From Nocardia alni (GTDB lineage Bacteria > Actinomycetota > Actinomycetes > Mycobacteriales > Mycobacteriaceae), in assembly GCF_019038435.1 (NCBI RefSeq), contig NZ_JAGPOX010000050.1:1-59285 (forward strand): a stretch of DNA of 59,285 bases, given 5' to 3'. A program made the position numbers and the translations under genes. The stretch's first letter is position 1. Each line of letters starts with the position of its first letter. This document shows positions 12,493 through 20,854 of the stretch, in pieces. The notes beneath the pieces were generated by a model, which did no database searches, was not told the DNA's origin, and saw only the letters and a program-made list of their open reading frames with translations.

Positions 12493-14099
12493 CGCGTGCC
12501 ACCCGGGGTCTGTGACTGCGGCTTCTCATTGGACGGGGTGCCCGGCACCGTGCCCGGAACCGGGGCGCGCTCCTGGTTCTCACCGGACAGGATGCCGAAC
12601 GGCAGGATCAGCGAGGGCGTGACGACGCCGGACCTGATCTGGTCGGTGATGTTGCGGCACTGATTCAGGATCGGGCCGAGCTGGTGGCTGATCGCCTCGA
12701 ACTTCGGATCACCCGGACGCAATTGGCCCAGATCGAGCAGCTTGCAGATCGTGCCGAACGGGTTCTGCAGATCGGTGAAGTTGGTGCGCATGTCCAGGGT
12801 TCCGGACTCGCCGTTGTGCACGTTGATCAGGTCGCTCAGCGCGGTCGGCAGCACCGGCAGCGCATTGGCCAGATCGTCGCGCTGATTCGCCAGCGTCTGG
12901 GTGAGCTTGGTCAGCGCCTGCGCGTTGCTGGCCACCAGATCCCGGTTGTTGTCGACGAATCGGGCCACATCGCCCAGCGCCACCGACAGCAGGTTCAGCG
13001 CCTGCCCCAGATCCTGACGCTCCGAGGCCAGGAATCCGGCCAGATCCGCCAGCTGTGAGTTGAAATCGCGCACCTGGGCGTCGTTCACCGCCAGGGTGTG
13101 CACGAAGACCTGCAGGTTCTTGATGGTGCCGAAGATGTCGCCGCGCGCGTCGGACAGGTAGCTGGCCGCGTGCGAGAGCTGAGTGATGCTGTTGGCCAGC
13201 GCGTCCCCGTTACCGGCCAGGTTGGCGGCGCCGGTGCGGACCAGCTGATTCACCGCGCCGTTCTTGTTGGCGCCGTTGGGGCCCAGGTCGTCCGAGAGCT
13301 TCGCGATCGACTTGTAGAGCTGATCCACCTCGACCGGGGTCGCGGTGCGATCCTTCGGAATGGTCGCGTCGCGGCCCATCTTCGGACCGCCCTTGTAGAC
13401 CGGGGTGAGCTGGATGTACCTGTCGGACACCACCGACGGGGTGATCTGCGCGGCCTCGGCGTCGGCCGGAATGCTGTACTTGCGGTCCACGCTCATGACG
13501 ACCTTCACCTGGTCGCCCATCGGTGTCACCGAATCCACCTTGCCCACCGGCACACCCAGGATCCGCACATCCGAACCCTGGTAGATGCCGATCGACTTGT
13601 CGAAGTACGCGGTGATCCGGGTGGTCTCCAGGGTGTCGAACATCCACCAGAGCACCCCGGCCAGCACGATGACCAGGACCAGGCCGCCGGACATGAGAAT
13701 CTTCGCACCCCGGGAGGATCGGCGAATCACGGCCAGTGGGTCGAAGCGCCCGGATCCGCCGGACCCGGACGCACCCCCGCCGCCCGAGGTGGGCGGCTGT
13801 CCGCCCGACCCCGATGCCGTCACCGGAAGCAGTTCGGTGGGCGATTCGGCGTTCTCCGGCTCGTGCGACGCGTCCGCGGCGCTCGACGCGGCGGACTGCA
13901 CCGCGAACTGCTGGGTCGGCGCGTCGTCGGAGTTCGCCGCAGCCGCCCCGGCCCCAGCCGATGCGGCCGCACCCGTCTCGGCTGCCGCGGCCTCGTTCGC
14001 CTTCGATCCCGCACGGGCACCCGATGCGGACGGCCGCACCCGGAACTGCTCGGTGGGCGGGTCGGCGGAGCCCACGTCGGACCCTAACTCGGGTTCCAT
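12489..14099 (-). CDS. mceD: MCE family protein MceD with extended N-terminal tail
   Basis: A 536-residue Mce protein. It has an unusual N-terminal cytoplasmic extension of about 130 residues, rich in Ala, Ser and Gly. This carries three spaced copies of a short motif: PTEQFRV (15-21), PTQQFAV (61-67) and PTELLPV (87-93). One transmembrane helix follows at about 135-153, then the MCE domain (about 160-240, with GSDVRILGVPVGKVDSV) and the helical needle. Its start overlaps the mceC stop by one base (TGATG). The extension is the odd feature; the motif copies look like docking or phosphorylation sites, but that is inference. Confidence 0.93.
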   Translation of the reverse strand: MEPELGSDVGSADPPTEQFRVRPSASGARAGSKANEAAAAETGAAASAGAGAAAANSDDAPTQQFAVQSAASSAADASHEPENAESPTELLPVTASGSGGQPPTSGGGGASGSGGSGRFDPLAVIRRSSRGAKILMSGGLVLVIVLAGVLWWMFDTLETTRITAYFDKSIGIYQGSDVRILGVPVGKVDSVTPMGDQVKVVMSVDRKYSIPADAEAAQITPSVVSDRYIQLTPVYKGGPKMGRDATIPKDRTATPVEVDQLYKSIAKLSDDLGPNGANKNGAVNQLVRTGAANLAGNGDALANSITQLSHAASYLSDARGDIFGTIKNLQVFVHTLAVNDAQVRDFNSQLADLAGFLASERQDLGQALNLLSVALGDVARFVDNNRDLVASNAQALTKLTQTLANQRDDLANALPVLPTALSDLINVHNGESGTLDMRTNFTDLQNPFGTICKLLDLGQLRPGDPKFEAISHQLGPILNQCRNITDQIRSGVVTPSLILPFGILSGENQERAPVPGTVPGTPSNEKPQSQTPGGTR

Positions 14100-15115
14100 C
14101 AGTTGCCTCCCACGTTCAGGTTCCGGATCGGCGGGCGGTCACCCGGGATCTCCGGCAGCGCGGGCGGGATCAGGTTGACGATCACCGCGTCGAACCAGCG
14201 ACCGGTGCCCAGCACGTTCGCGTACAGGTTGTAGAACGGTGCGGCCAGCGTCAGCGTCTTGGAGATGTTCTGCTGGTTGTTGTTCAGCAGGTTGATGGCC
14301 CCGAGCAGGTTGGTCAGCGCCGGGCCGATCTGCTGCTCGTTGTCGTGGACCAGCGTTTCCAGCTCGATCGCGATGGTCTTGGCGCCCTTGAGCAGCTGTG
14401 CGATGGCCTGCTGGCGAATGTTCAACTCGGCCAGCAGCTGACCGCCGTTGGCCAGCAGCCGCTCGAATTCCGCGTTGCGGTCGGCCAGCACCTTGGTGGT
14501 CTTGTTGGTCGCGGCGAACAGCTGCTTGAGCTGCTCGTCACGCTTGGCCAGGGTCGCCGACAGTCGCGCGACGCCGTCGATCGAGCCGCGGATCTCCGGC
14601 GGGGTCTCGGAGAACGCGTCCGAGAGCACCTCCATGCTCTTGGCGAGCTGGGCGGTGTCGGTCTGCTCGATATCCCGGGCGGTCTGCTCGAACGCCTCGG
14701 TCACGTCGTAGGGAGATACCGTGCGCGACAGCGGAATCGCCTTCGAAGGGTCGGCGGTGCCGGAACCCTGCGGGTCCAGCGCCAGATACTTCTGCCCGAG
14801 CACGGTCTTGATCTGGATCGAGGCCGTGGTGTCGTTCCCGATCCAGGCGTCCTTGGTGCGGAAGGTGACGACCACGTGATCGCCGTTCAGATCCACACCG
14901 CTGACGTCGCCGACCTTGACCCCGGCGATGCGCACCTCGTCGCCCTTCTTCAGCCCTGCGGCCTCCGAGAAGTCGGCGGTGTACTTGGTGCCCGCGCCCA
15001 GCAGCGGTAGCTGATTCAGATAGAACACGGACAACGTGATCAGTAGCACCAGGAACAGGCTCAGCGCGCCCATGAACGCGGGGCTGCGCTTGCCCAGCAG
15101 AGTCCGCTCGTCCAT
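14099..15115 (-). CDS. mceC: MCE family protein MceC
   Basis: A 338-residue Mce protein starting MDERTLLGKRSP at 15115, where its ATG overlaps the mceB stop as TGATG. It has an N-terminal anchor (about residues 14-34), an MCE domain (about 38-115, with GDEVRIAGVKVGDV and VLGQKYLALDP), and a helical region ending near PALPEIPGD. A longer in-frame reading reaches into mceB and was rejected because of the coupled start. It forms part of the hetero-oligomeric Mce channel with MceA, B, D, E and F. Confidence 0.93.
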   Translation of the reverse strand: MDERTLLGKRSPAFMGALSLFLVLLITLSVFYLNQLPLLGAGTKYTADFSEAAGLKKGDEVRIAGVKVGDVSGVDLNGDHVVVTFRTKDAWIGNDTTASIQIKTVLGQKYLALDPQGSGTADPSKAIPLSRTVSPYDVTEAFEQTARDIEQTDTAQLAKSMEVLSDAFSETPPEIRGSIDGVARLSATLAKRDEQLKQLFAATNKTTKVLADRNAEFERLLANGGQLLAELNIRQQAIAQLLKGAKTIAIELETLVHDNEQQIGPALTNLLGAINLLNNNQQNISKTLTLAAPFYNLYANVLGTGRWFDAVIVNLIPPALPEIPGDRPPIRNLNVGGN

Positions 15116-16203
15116 CAGCGACCACCCTGCCCATGGCACCGCGGCGCGGGGTTGGTGTAGACCGGCTGGTTGACCGTCGGCATATTCGCGATGGCCGGAG
15201 GCATGTTCAGGTTCCCGGCGTCCTTCATTCCCGGTCCGGCGACGACGTCGATGCCGCACAGATAGAACTGGAACCAGGAGCCGTAACTGGCCGCTCGGCC
15301 CAGCTTCTCCATCTTGATCGGCAGATTAGTCAACGTCTGGTTCACATCGTCGGAGCGGTTGTCGATCGTTCCGGTGAGCTGGCTCAGTCCGGCGATCGAC
15401 CCCTGCAGGGTCGGCACGGTCGGCCTGAGCAGGTCCGCGGTCGCCGAGGCCAGGTTGCCCAGCGAGCTCACCGCGGAACCGATGGTGCCTCGCTCGGCGT
15501 TCAGCCCGCTGACCAGCGCCTCGGTATTGACGATCAGATCGTTGAGGGCGCCGTCCTTCTTGTTGACAGCGTCCAGGATGGCATTGAGGTTCTGCACGAT
15601 CTCGCCGATCACCGCATCCTTGTCGGCGATCTTGTTGGTCAGGATCGCGGTATTGCCCACCAGATCCTTGATGGTGCCCTTCTCCCCCTGGAACACCTGG
15701 ATGATCTCGTAGGACAGCTTGTTCACGTCATCGGCCGACAGCGTCTGGAACAGCGGGCGGAACCCGTTGAACAGCGTGGTCAGGTTCAGCGCCGGACGGG
15801 TGTGGTCCAGGCCGATCGTCGCGCCCGAGTTGAGCTTGCGGCCCTGTTCGCCGGTGCCCTCGCTCAGTGAGATGTAGCGCTGGCCGACCAGGTTCCGGTA
15901 GCGGATGGTGGCGATCGTCGAGGCGGGCAGCGAGTCGCGATCGTTGAGCTGGAAGTCCACCTTCGCCTGATCGCGATCGACCACGGCGATCTTGGTGACC
16001 TTACCCACCCGCACTCCGGCGATACGCACCTCGTCACCTTTGTTCAGCGAGGTCACATCGGTGAACATCGCGTGGAAGGTGGTGCCGCCGCCGGTGTAGT
16101 TGGCGATCGTCAGGCCCAGTACGGCCGTCAGGAAGACCGTCACCACGATGAAGATGACGAGTTTGGTCAGCGGTCCGCTCATGCCGCGCAGTGCGTCCTT
16201 CAC
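15115..16203 (-). CDS. mceB: MCE family protein MceB
   Basis: A 362-residue Mce protein with an N-terminal transmembrane helix (about residues 13-34). The MCE domain (about 40-115) has the typical KGDEVRIAGVRVGKV and LVGQRYISLSEG signatures. The helical needle follows, and then a Pro/Asn-rich tail with two cysteines (FYLCGID and PRCHGQGG). The ATG overlaps the mceA stop as ATGA. Its job is to form the channel with the other Mce subunits. Confidence 0.93.
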   Translation of the reverse strand: MKDALRGMSGPLTKLVIFIVVTVFLTAVLGLTIANYTGGGTTFHAMFTDVTSLNKGDEVRIAGVRVGKVTKIAVVDRDQAKVDFQLNDRDSLPASTIATIRYRNLVGQRYISLSEGTGEQGRKLNSGATIGLDHTRPALNLTTLFNGFRPLFQTLSADDVNKLSYEIIQVFQGEKGTIKDLVGNTAILTNKIADKDAVIGEIVQNLNAILDAVNKKDGALNDLIVNTEALVSGLNAERGTIGSAVSSLGNLASATADLLRPTVPTLQGSIAGLSQLTGTIDNRSDDVNQTLTNLPIKMEKLGRAASYGSWFQFYLCGIDVVAGPGMKDAGNLNMPPAIANMPTVNQPVYTNPAPRCHGQGGR

Positions 16204-17555
16204 TTCACACTCACCTCACTCCCACGCAGTGCGGGTGCGCCGATCCGCGACACCCAGGCCGGTACCTGACTGGGCGACACTCCGTTCGCCGCACCATAGA
16301 TCGCGCCGAGCGCGTGCTCTTCCGCCGGCGAGCCGGCCAGGCTGGCGGGTTGCGCGCCGAACACGGAGAACTGAGCCGGCGGGAGCTTGCCGATGTTCGG
16401 ATCACCCGGGAAGCGGGTCGGCGTCTGGTAGGAGCCGTCGTTGAGCGAGCTGCCGGTCGGGTACTGGCCGGAGTCCTCACCGTTCGGGAACTCCGGAAAG
16501 CAGACCGGCGGCGCCGAGCCGTTGAACCAGCGCGGCTCGTCCTGATTCGGCAGATACTTGCCGCGGGTGTTGACGAACTTGATCGAGACGCGCGAGCCGG
16601 GCATATCGGTGCCCTTGCCGAAGATCGCGTCGATACGCGGCTTCTGCTGCGCGAAATTCTTGAAGGTGCAGGCGTATTCGGGCGAGTAGTAGGCCAGCAT
16701 CTGCAGCGCCTCGTGCGAATCGGCGGCCACGTCGATGATGTTGTCGCGGTTGGCGTTCAGGAAGTCCGCCGTCTGCGCGGAGGCCGGGGTCAGCGTCTGG
16801 TACAGCGTGTCGAGCTGCGAACGCTTCTGCACCACCGTGGCGTTGAGCGCGCGCAGGTTGTCGAGCGAGTCGACCAGCTGCGGCAGCGCGTCGGCGTAGG
16901 TGTCCGCGACGGTGGCGAAGTTGTGGATATCGCCCTGCAGCGCGGGCATGACGGAGTTGAGCCCGTGGAAGATGGTGTCCAGCCGGTCCACCGTGTGGCC
17001 GAGCTCCTCGCCCTGCCCACCGAGGGCCTGCGACAGCGCGCCCAGGGTGGAGGACAGGTACTGCGGCGGAATCGCCTGCAGCAGCGGCATCACGCTGTCC
17101 AGCAGCTGGCTGACCTCGACGGCGTTACCGCTGGCATCCTGATGCAGGGTCATCCCCGCCTCGAGATGCCCGGCCGGCTGCTTGGGCCACGTCAGATCCA
17201 CATAGCGCTCGCCGAACAGCGTCTTGGGCAGCAGCCGCGCAGTGACGTTCGACGGGATCTCGCTCGCCTTACTCGGATCGATCGCCAACTGCAGGGTGAC
17301 CTGATCACCGGAGGGCTCGCTGCCGCGCACCTCCCCGACGACGACCCCACGCACCTTCACGTCCGCGTCGCGCGTCAGCGCGTTGCCGACCGAGTCCGTG
17401 ATCAGATCGACCTTCACCACGGGGGTGAAAACCTTGTTGTAGATGGCGATCGTCGTCCAGAGGAATAACGCCATCACCACGAAGAACAGCACCCCGAGCG
17501 TGCGCGTGCGCAGTTTCTCGGTCGACCGCCAGAACTGCACGCCGGCCGCGCTCAT
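16200..17555 (-). CDS. mceA: MCE family protein MceA
   Basis: A 451-residue Mce protein, first of the six. The N-terminal anchor spans about residues 20-41; the MCE domain (about 46-120) has DADVKVRGVVVGEV and LFGERYVDLTWP. The helical region is followed by an MceA-type C-terminal domain with conserved cysteines (YACTFKNF, PPVCFPEF). The ATG at 17555 is preceded, nine bases upstream, by a GGAGAGG purine tract that lies inside the 130-bp repeat. The stop of a small repeat-encoded frame overlaps the start as ATGA. Confidence 0.94.
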   Translation of the reverse strand: MSAAGVQFWRSTEKLRTRTLGVLFFVVMALFLWTTIAIYNKVFTPVVKVDLITDSVGNALTRDADVKVRGVVVGEVRGSEPSGDQVTLQLAIDPSKASEIPSNVTARLLPKTLFGERYVDLTWPKQPAGHLEAGMTLHQDASGNAVEVSQLLDSVMPLLQAIPPQYLSSTLGALSQALGGQGEELGHTVDRLDTIFHGLNSVMPALQGDIHNFATVADTYADALPQLVDSLDNLRALNATVVQKRSQLDTLYQTLTPASAQTADFLNANRDNIIDVAADSHEALQMLAYYSPEYACTFKNFAQQKPRIDAIFGKGTDMPGSRVSIKFVNTRGKYLPNQDEPRWFNGSAPPVCFPEFPNGEDSGQYPTGSSLNDGSYQTPTRFPGDPNIGKLPPAQFSVFGAQPASLAGSPAEEHALGAIYGAANGVSPSQVPAWVSRIGAPALRGSEVSVK

Positions 17556-17704
17556 GCTTGTCCGCCTCTCCGCGACTTAAGCGCACAGCTAGGAGCCGTC
17601 GACTGGCGTGCATGCGTGCCGGCGGTTGACAGCCGAGCCGATTTCGGGGGTACCCGGCAGCTTGCCGTTGTCCCGACCGCGGTGGTTTCTCTGGCATTGC
17701 TCAT
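17552..17704 (-). CDS. Repeat-encoded 50-residue bridging frame between yrbEB and mceA
   Basis: The ATG at 17704 overlaps the yrbEB stop (ATGA) and the TGA at 17552-17554 overlaps the mceA start (ATGA). It encodes 50 residues beginning MSNARETTAVGTTASC and ending LKSRRGGQA. Almost all of it lies inside a copy of the 130-bp intergenic repeat. The translated repeat at 33732 shows a related frame (ETTTVETAASCR, PPKSAR, THAQRSTA), while the copy at 41508 has a stop in it. It may be a translated coupling peptide rather than a functional protein. The two overlaps are seen directly; translation is inference. Confidence 0.45.
   Translation of the reverse strand: MSNARETTAVGTTASCRVPPKSARLSTAGTHARQSTAPSCALKSRRGGQA
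17561..17697 (-). repeat. 130-bp intergenic repeat, copy 1 (upstream of mceA)
   Basis: This segment matches the copies at 33732, 33871 and 41508. Shared landmarks, read towards mceA, are ACCACCGCGGTC, GGCAAGCTGCCGGG, CACGCATGCA, ACGGCT and finally GTCGCGGAGAGGCGGA. It contains a small hairpin (CGGCA-3-TGCCG type; this copy reads CGGCAAGCTGCCG). The downstream end supplies the purine tract that serves as the mceA ribosome-binding site. It is the only sizeable gap inside the otherwise coupled mce operon, so it looks like an insertion. Confidence 0.8.
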
Positions 17705-18558
17705 CCGGCGACCCTCACAGTCGTCGTGGTTCCCCAGATGGCGAGGCTCAGGAAGAAGTCGAGGATGTTGATCAGGACGATGGACGCGCGGACTGCGCGG
17801 CCTACCGCTACGCCGACGCCCGCTGGGCCGCCGGTGGCGGTGAAGCCGTAGTAGCAGTGGATCAGGATGATCACGAAGGCGAATATGAGGACCTTCAGGA
17901 ATGAATACAGGACGTCCTGCGGTGGCAGGAACAGGCTGAAGTAGTGGTCGTAGGCGCCGGAGGATTGGCCCTCGAACCACACGTTGATCTGGCGTGAGGC
18001 TACGAACGTGCCGAGCAGACCCACGATGTACAGCGGGATCACCGCCACGAATCCGGCGATCACCCTGGTGGTCACCAGGAACGGCACGCCCGGCACCGCC
18101 ATCACCTCGAGCGCGTCGATCTCCTCGGAGATCCGCATCGCGCCCAATTGCGCGGTGAAACCACAGCCGACCGTCGCCGACAACGCCAGGGCCGCGACCA
18201 GGGGCGCCAGCTCACGGGTGTTGATGTAGCCGGTCAGGAAGCCGGTCAGGACCGAGGAGCCCAGGGCGTCCAGCGCCTTGAAGCCCTGCAGGCCCACCAC
18301 GACGCCGACCGAGGCCGACATCATCACGACCACGCCGATGGTGCCGCCGATGACCGCGAGCGCACCGGAACCGAAGGTGACCTCGGCCAGCAGCCGCGTG
18401 ACCTCCTTGCGGTAGTGCACAAGGGTGCGCGGAATCCACGCGATCGCCTTGGAGTAGAAGGCCATTTGATCGCCCGCGCGGTCGATGAGATCGACCGGCG
18501 AACGCACGATACTGCCGATCCGGCGCAGACTCTTGGAGGATCGGTGCGCAACAACCAT
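17701..18558 (-). CDS. yrbEB: MlaE/YrbE family ABC transporter permease (B)
   Basis: A 285-residue polytopic membrane protein of the MlaE/YrbE permease family, with about five to six hydrophobic segments and the family core FTAQLGAMRISEEIDALEVMAVP (residues about 150-172). With YrbEA it forms the inner-membrane permease of the Mce lipid importer driven by MceG. It starts two bases after the yrbEA stop, so the pair is translationally linked. Confidence 0.94.
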   Translation of the reverse strand: MVVAHRSSKSLRRIGSIVRSPVDLIDRAGDQMAFYSKAIAWIPRTLVHYRKEVTRLLAEVTFGSGALAVIGGTIGVVVMMSASVGVVVGLQGFKALDALGSSVLTGFLTGYINTRELAPLVAALALSATVGCGFTAQLGAMRISEEIDALEVMAVPGVPFLVTTRVIAGFVAVIPLYIVGLLGTFVASRQINVWFEGQSSGAYDHYFSLFLPPQDVLYSFLKVLIFAFVIILIHCYYGFTATGGPAGVGVAVGRAVRASIVLINILDFFLSLAIWGTTTTVRVAG

Positions 18559-18560
18559 GT

Positions 18561-19355
18561 TCAGGAGCCCTTAGCCGGGACGATCTGCAGGTAAACCAAC
18601 GTCAGCACGAGATTGACGAAGAAGAGAACCAGGAAGGTGATCACCACGGATTGGTTCACCGCGTCACCTACTCCTTTCGGTCCCCCCTTGGGATTCAAGC
18701 CTTTGTATGCGGCGATGACCCCGGCGAGCAGGCCGAATATCAGCGCCTTGATCTCACCGATCCACAGGTCCGGCAGCTGGGCCAGTGCGTTGAACGACGC
18801 CAGGTAGGCGCCGGGCGTGCCGCCCTGCAGCAGGACGTTGAAGAAGTAGCCACCACAGATGCCCACAACCGACACCATGCCATTGAGCAACAGCGAAATC
18901 AGCATCATGCCCAGGACACGCGGGACGACAAGGCGCTGGATCGGATCGATGCCCAGCACCTCCATCGCGTCGATCTCCTCGCGAATGGTGCGCGAGCCCA
19001 GATCGGCGGCCACGGCCGAACCCGCGGCGCCGGCGATGATCAGCGCAGTGACCACGGGTGCGGCCTGCTGGACGGTAGCCAGCACGCTCGTCGCACCGGT
19101 GAACGACTCGGCGCCGAGCTGTTTGATGAGCGAACCGGTCTGCAACGCCACCACGGCGCCGAACGGGATTGCCACCAGTGCCGCGGGCAGAATCGACACA
19201 CTCGCGATGAACCACGACTGCCCGATGAACTCGCGCCACTGGAACGGACGGACGAACGTCTTACGGGCAACACTCAGTAAGAGCGCAAAGATGTTTCCGG
19301 CCTGTGCAAAGCCCGACTCGACCGGGGTGCGTAGCCGCGTCAGGGTCTGATTCAC
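18561..19355 (-). CDS. yrbEA: MlaE/YrbE family ABC transporter permease (A)
   Basis: A 264-residue permease with the MlaE signature SAVAADLGSRTIREEIDAMEVLGIDP (around residues 112-137) and several transmembrane helices. The GTG start at 19355 lies 11 bases after the mceG stop. It is the partner of YrbEB in the Mce complex. The coding order ATPase-permease-permease-MceA-F is the complete transporter set in one operon. Confidence 0.94.
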   Translation of the reverse strand: MNQTLTRLRTPVESGFAQAGNIFALLLSVARKTFVRPFQWREFIGQSWFIASVSILPAALVAIPFGAVVALQTGSLIKQLGAESFTGATSVLATVQQAAPVVTALIIAGAAGSAVAADLGSRTIREEIDAMEVLGIDPIQRLVVPRVLGMMLISLLLNGMVSVVGICGGYFFNVLLQGGTPGAYLASFNALAQLPDLWIGEIKALIFGLLAGVIAAYKGLNPKGGPKGVGDAVNQSVVITFLVLFFVNLVLTLVYLQIVPAKGS

Positions 19356-19366
19356 GGTCGCGTATG

Positions 19367-20593
19367 TTACCCGTTAGTCGGGTTGTGTCGCACGGTGGCC
19401 TCGGTCGCGTTGCCCGGGTATTGTGCTGGGTTTCCGGAGTAGGCGGGCAACACTTGTGTATCGCCGTTCTCCTCCATGGATTCCTGGATCGCGACCTGGG
19501 CCGCATGCGGCAGGGTATGCATGATTTCCATGACCCTGCGGCGACGGCGATCGACGCCTTGGCGCACCGGCATACCGGGCGTGGCCTTCATCTGCGGGAT
19601 GATGCCCTCGATCTCGTCGGTGCCGTTGTCGTAGTGACCCGCCTCGGCCAGAGCCTGCTCGCGGGCCATCTGGGCCTCGTCCTTCTCCTCCGACATACCG
19701 ATCGGACCGACCATGTAGCCGTTGAGGAACTGCTTGACCACCGGCTCCTCCGAGGTGAGCAGCACCTCGCGCGGGCCGAACATGACCAGCTGGCGGCGGA
19801 ACAGCATGCCGATGTTGTCCGGGACCGAGCGGGCCAGGTTGATGTTGTGCGTGACGATCAGGATCGTCGCGTCGATCTGCGCGTTGATATCGATCAACAG
19901 CTGCGAAAGATAGGTGGTGCGCACCGGATCCAGGCCCGAGTCCGGCTCGTCGACCAGGATGATCTGCGGGTCGAGCACGAGCGCACGGGCCAGGCCGGCG
20001 CGTTTGCGCATACCACCGGAGATCTCGCCGGGCAGCTTGTTCTCCGCGCCCAGCAGACCGGTCAGTTCGAGCTTCTCCATGACGATCTGGCGGATCTCGG
20101 ATTCGCTCTTCTTGGTGTGTTCGCGCAACGGGAACGCGGTGTTGTCGAACAGATTCATCGAGCCGAACAGCGCGCCGTCCTGGAACAGCACACCGAACAG
20201 CTTGCGAATTTCGTAGAGCTCCTTGTTGGAGCAGGTGGTGATGTCGGTCCCGTCGATGAAGATCGACCCGCGCTCGGGGCGCAGCAGGCCGATCAGCGAC
20301 TTGAGGAACACCGACTTACCGGTACCCGACGGGCCCAGCAGGGCGCTGACCTCGCCGGACGGCAGCGTCAGGGTGACATCCTGCCAAATACGCTGGGAGC
20401 CGAAGGATTTGGTAACACCCTCGGTCCGGACTTCGACGCCCACGCCAACCTCCACTATTTCTTCGCTACGAGCGACCCCCCGACGCGCCGAGCGACCGAT
20501 CGAAAGGACTCGACCGGAAACCGCCGCCGAGCTGGGGCGATCCATCACAGAGCGATGTGACGCGTCGCACTGGGTGCGGTCACTGTATCGCAT
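19367..20593 (-). CDS. mceG: Mce transport ATPase MceG/Mkl
   Basis: A 408-residue ABC ATPase. Walker A is GPSGTGKS, the signature is EISGGMRKRAGLARAL, and Walker B is QIILVDEPDSGLDP; a late H-loop reads ILIVTHNI. The protein opens MRYSD, like M. tuberculosis Mkl as I remember it, so the ATG at 20593 is preferred to a TTG four codons upstream. A C-terminal extension of about 100 residues (after GPIGMSEEKDEA) is typical of MceG rather than of bacterial MlaF. It energises Mce lipid import. In M. tuberculosis mkl also lies between rplL and rpoB but without an mce operon beside it. Confidence 0.95.
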   Translation of the reverse strand: MRYSDRTQCDASHRSVMDRPSSAAVSGRVLSIGRSARRGVARSEEIVEVGVGVEVRTEGVTKSFGSQRIWQDVTLTLPSGEVSALLGPSGTGKSVFLKSLIGLLRPERGSIFIDGTDITTCSNKELYEIRKLFGVLFQDGALFGSMNLFDNTAFPLREHTKKSESEIRQIVMEKLELTGLLGAENKLPGEISGGMRKRAGLARALVLDPQIILVDEPDSGLDPVRTTYLSQLLIDINAQIDATILIVTHNINLARSVPDNIGMLFRRQLVMFGPREVLLTSEEPVVKQFLNGYMVGPIGMSEEKDEAQMAREQALAEAGHYDNGTDEIEGIIPQMKATPGMPVRQGVDRRRRRVMEIMHTLPHAAQVAIQESMEENGDTQVLPAYSGNPAQYPGNATEATVRHNPTNG

Positions 20594-20854
20594 GAAATCC
20601 AGCAATCCCAGACCAACCTACCGGTGAGTAAGAAGTAATCTACTCCTTTTTATTGCCTCGGCAGATCTGACCTGCGAGAACGTGTTTCAATCAGGAAAAC
20701 GCCGAGGCGGGCGGCTCCCCCATAGGGAACCACCCGCCTCGTGAGGTTTCACACCGGGGGTTTCAGAGCAAACCTCCAGGTGAATCCTAAATGCCTTCTG
20801 TCCCGGGGGTTTCAGGGGTGAAGCCCCATGAGAGTCCGAGAGTTGGAGACAGTC
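20594..20854 (-). promoter_or_regulatory. rplL-mceG spacer: terminator, small repeats, possible mceG promoter
   Basis: The 261-base spacer holds a smaller hairpin at 20806-20827 (GGGGTTTCA with TGAAGCCCC), two direct copies of CCGGGGGTTTCAG (20754-20766 and 20803-20815), and the strong terminator at 20703-20741. Downstream of the terminator is an AT-rich stretch (AATAAAAAGGAGTAGATT) that could hold the -10 of an mceG promoter, but the -35 is poor. So mceG probably has its own promoter and is insulated from rplL. Confidence 0.5.
20703..20741 (-). terminator. rplJL terminator
   Basis: A stem of about 16 bp (CGAGGCGGGTGGTTCCC type on the minus strand, with one mismatch and one G-T pair) is followed on the minus strand by GGCGTTTTCC. 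This is a good Rho-independent terminator separating the ribosomal protein operon from the mce operon. Confidence 0.85.

Noticed and set aside
9659..17468. Long plus-strand frames opposite the mce genes (for example 9659-11248, 11422-12663, 16191-17468)
   Set aside because: All mirror real minus-strand Mce proteins; no ribosome-binding sites, low-complexity Arg/His/Gln composition.
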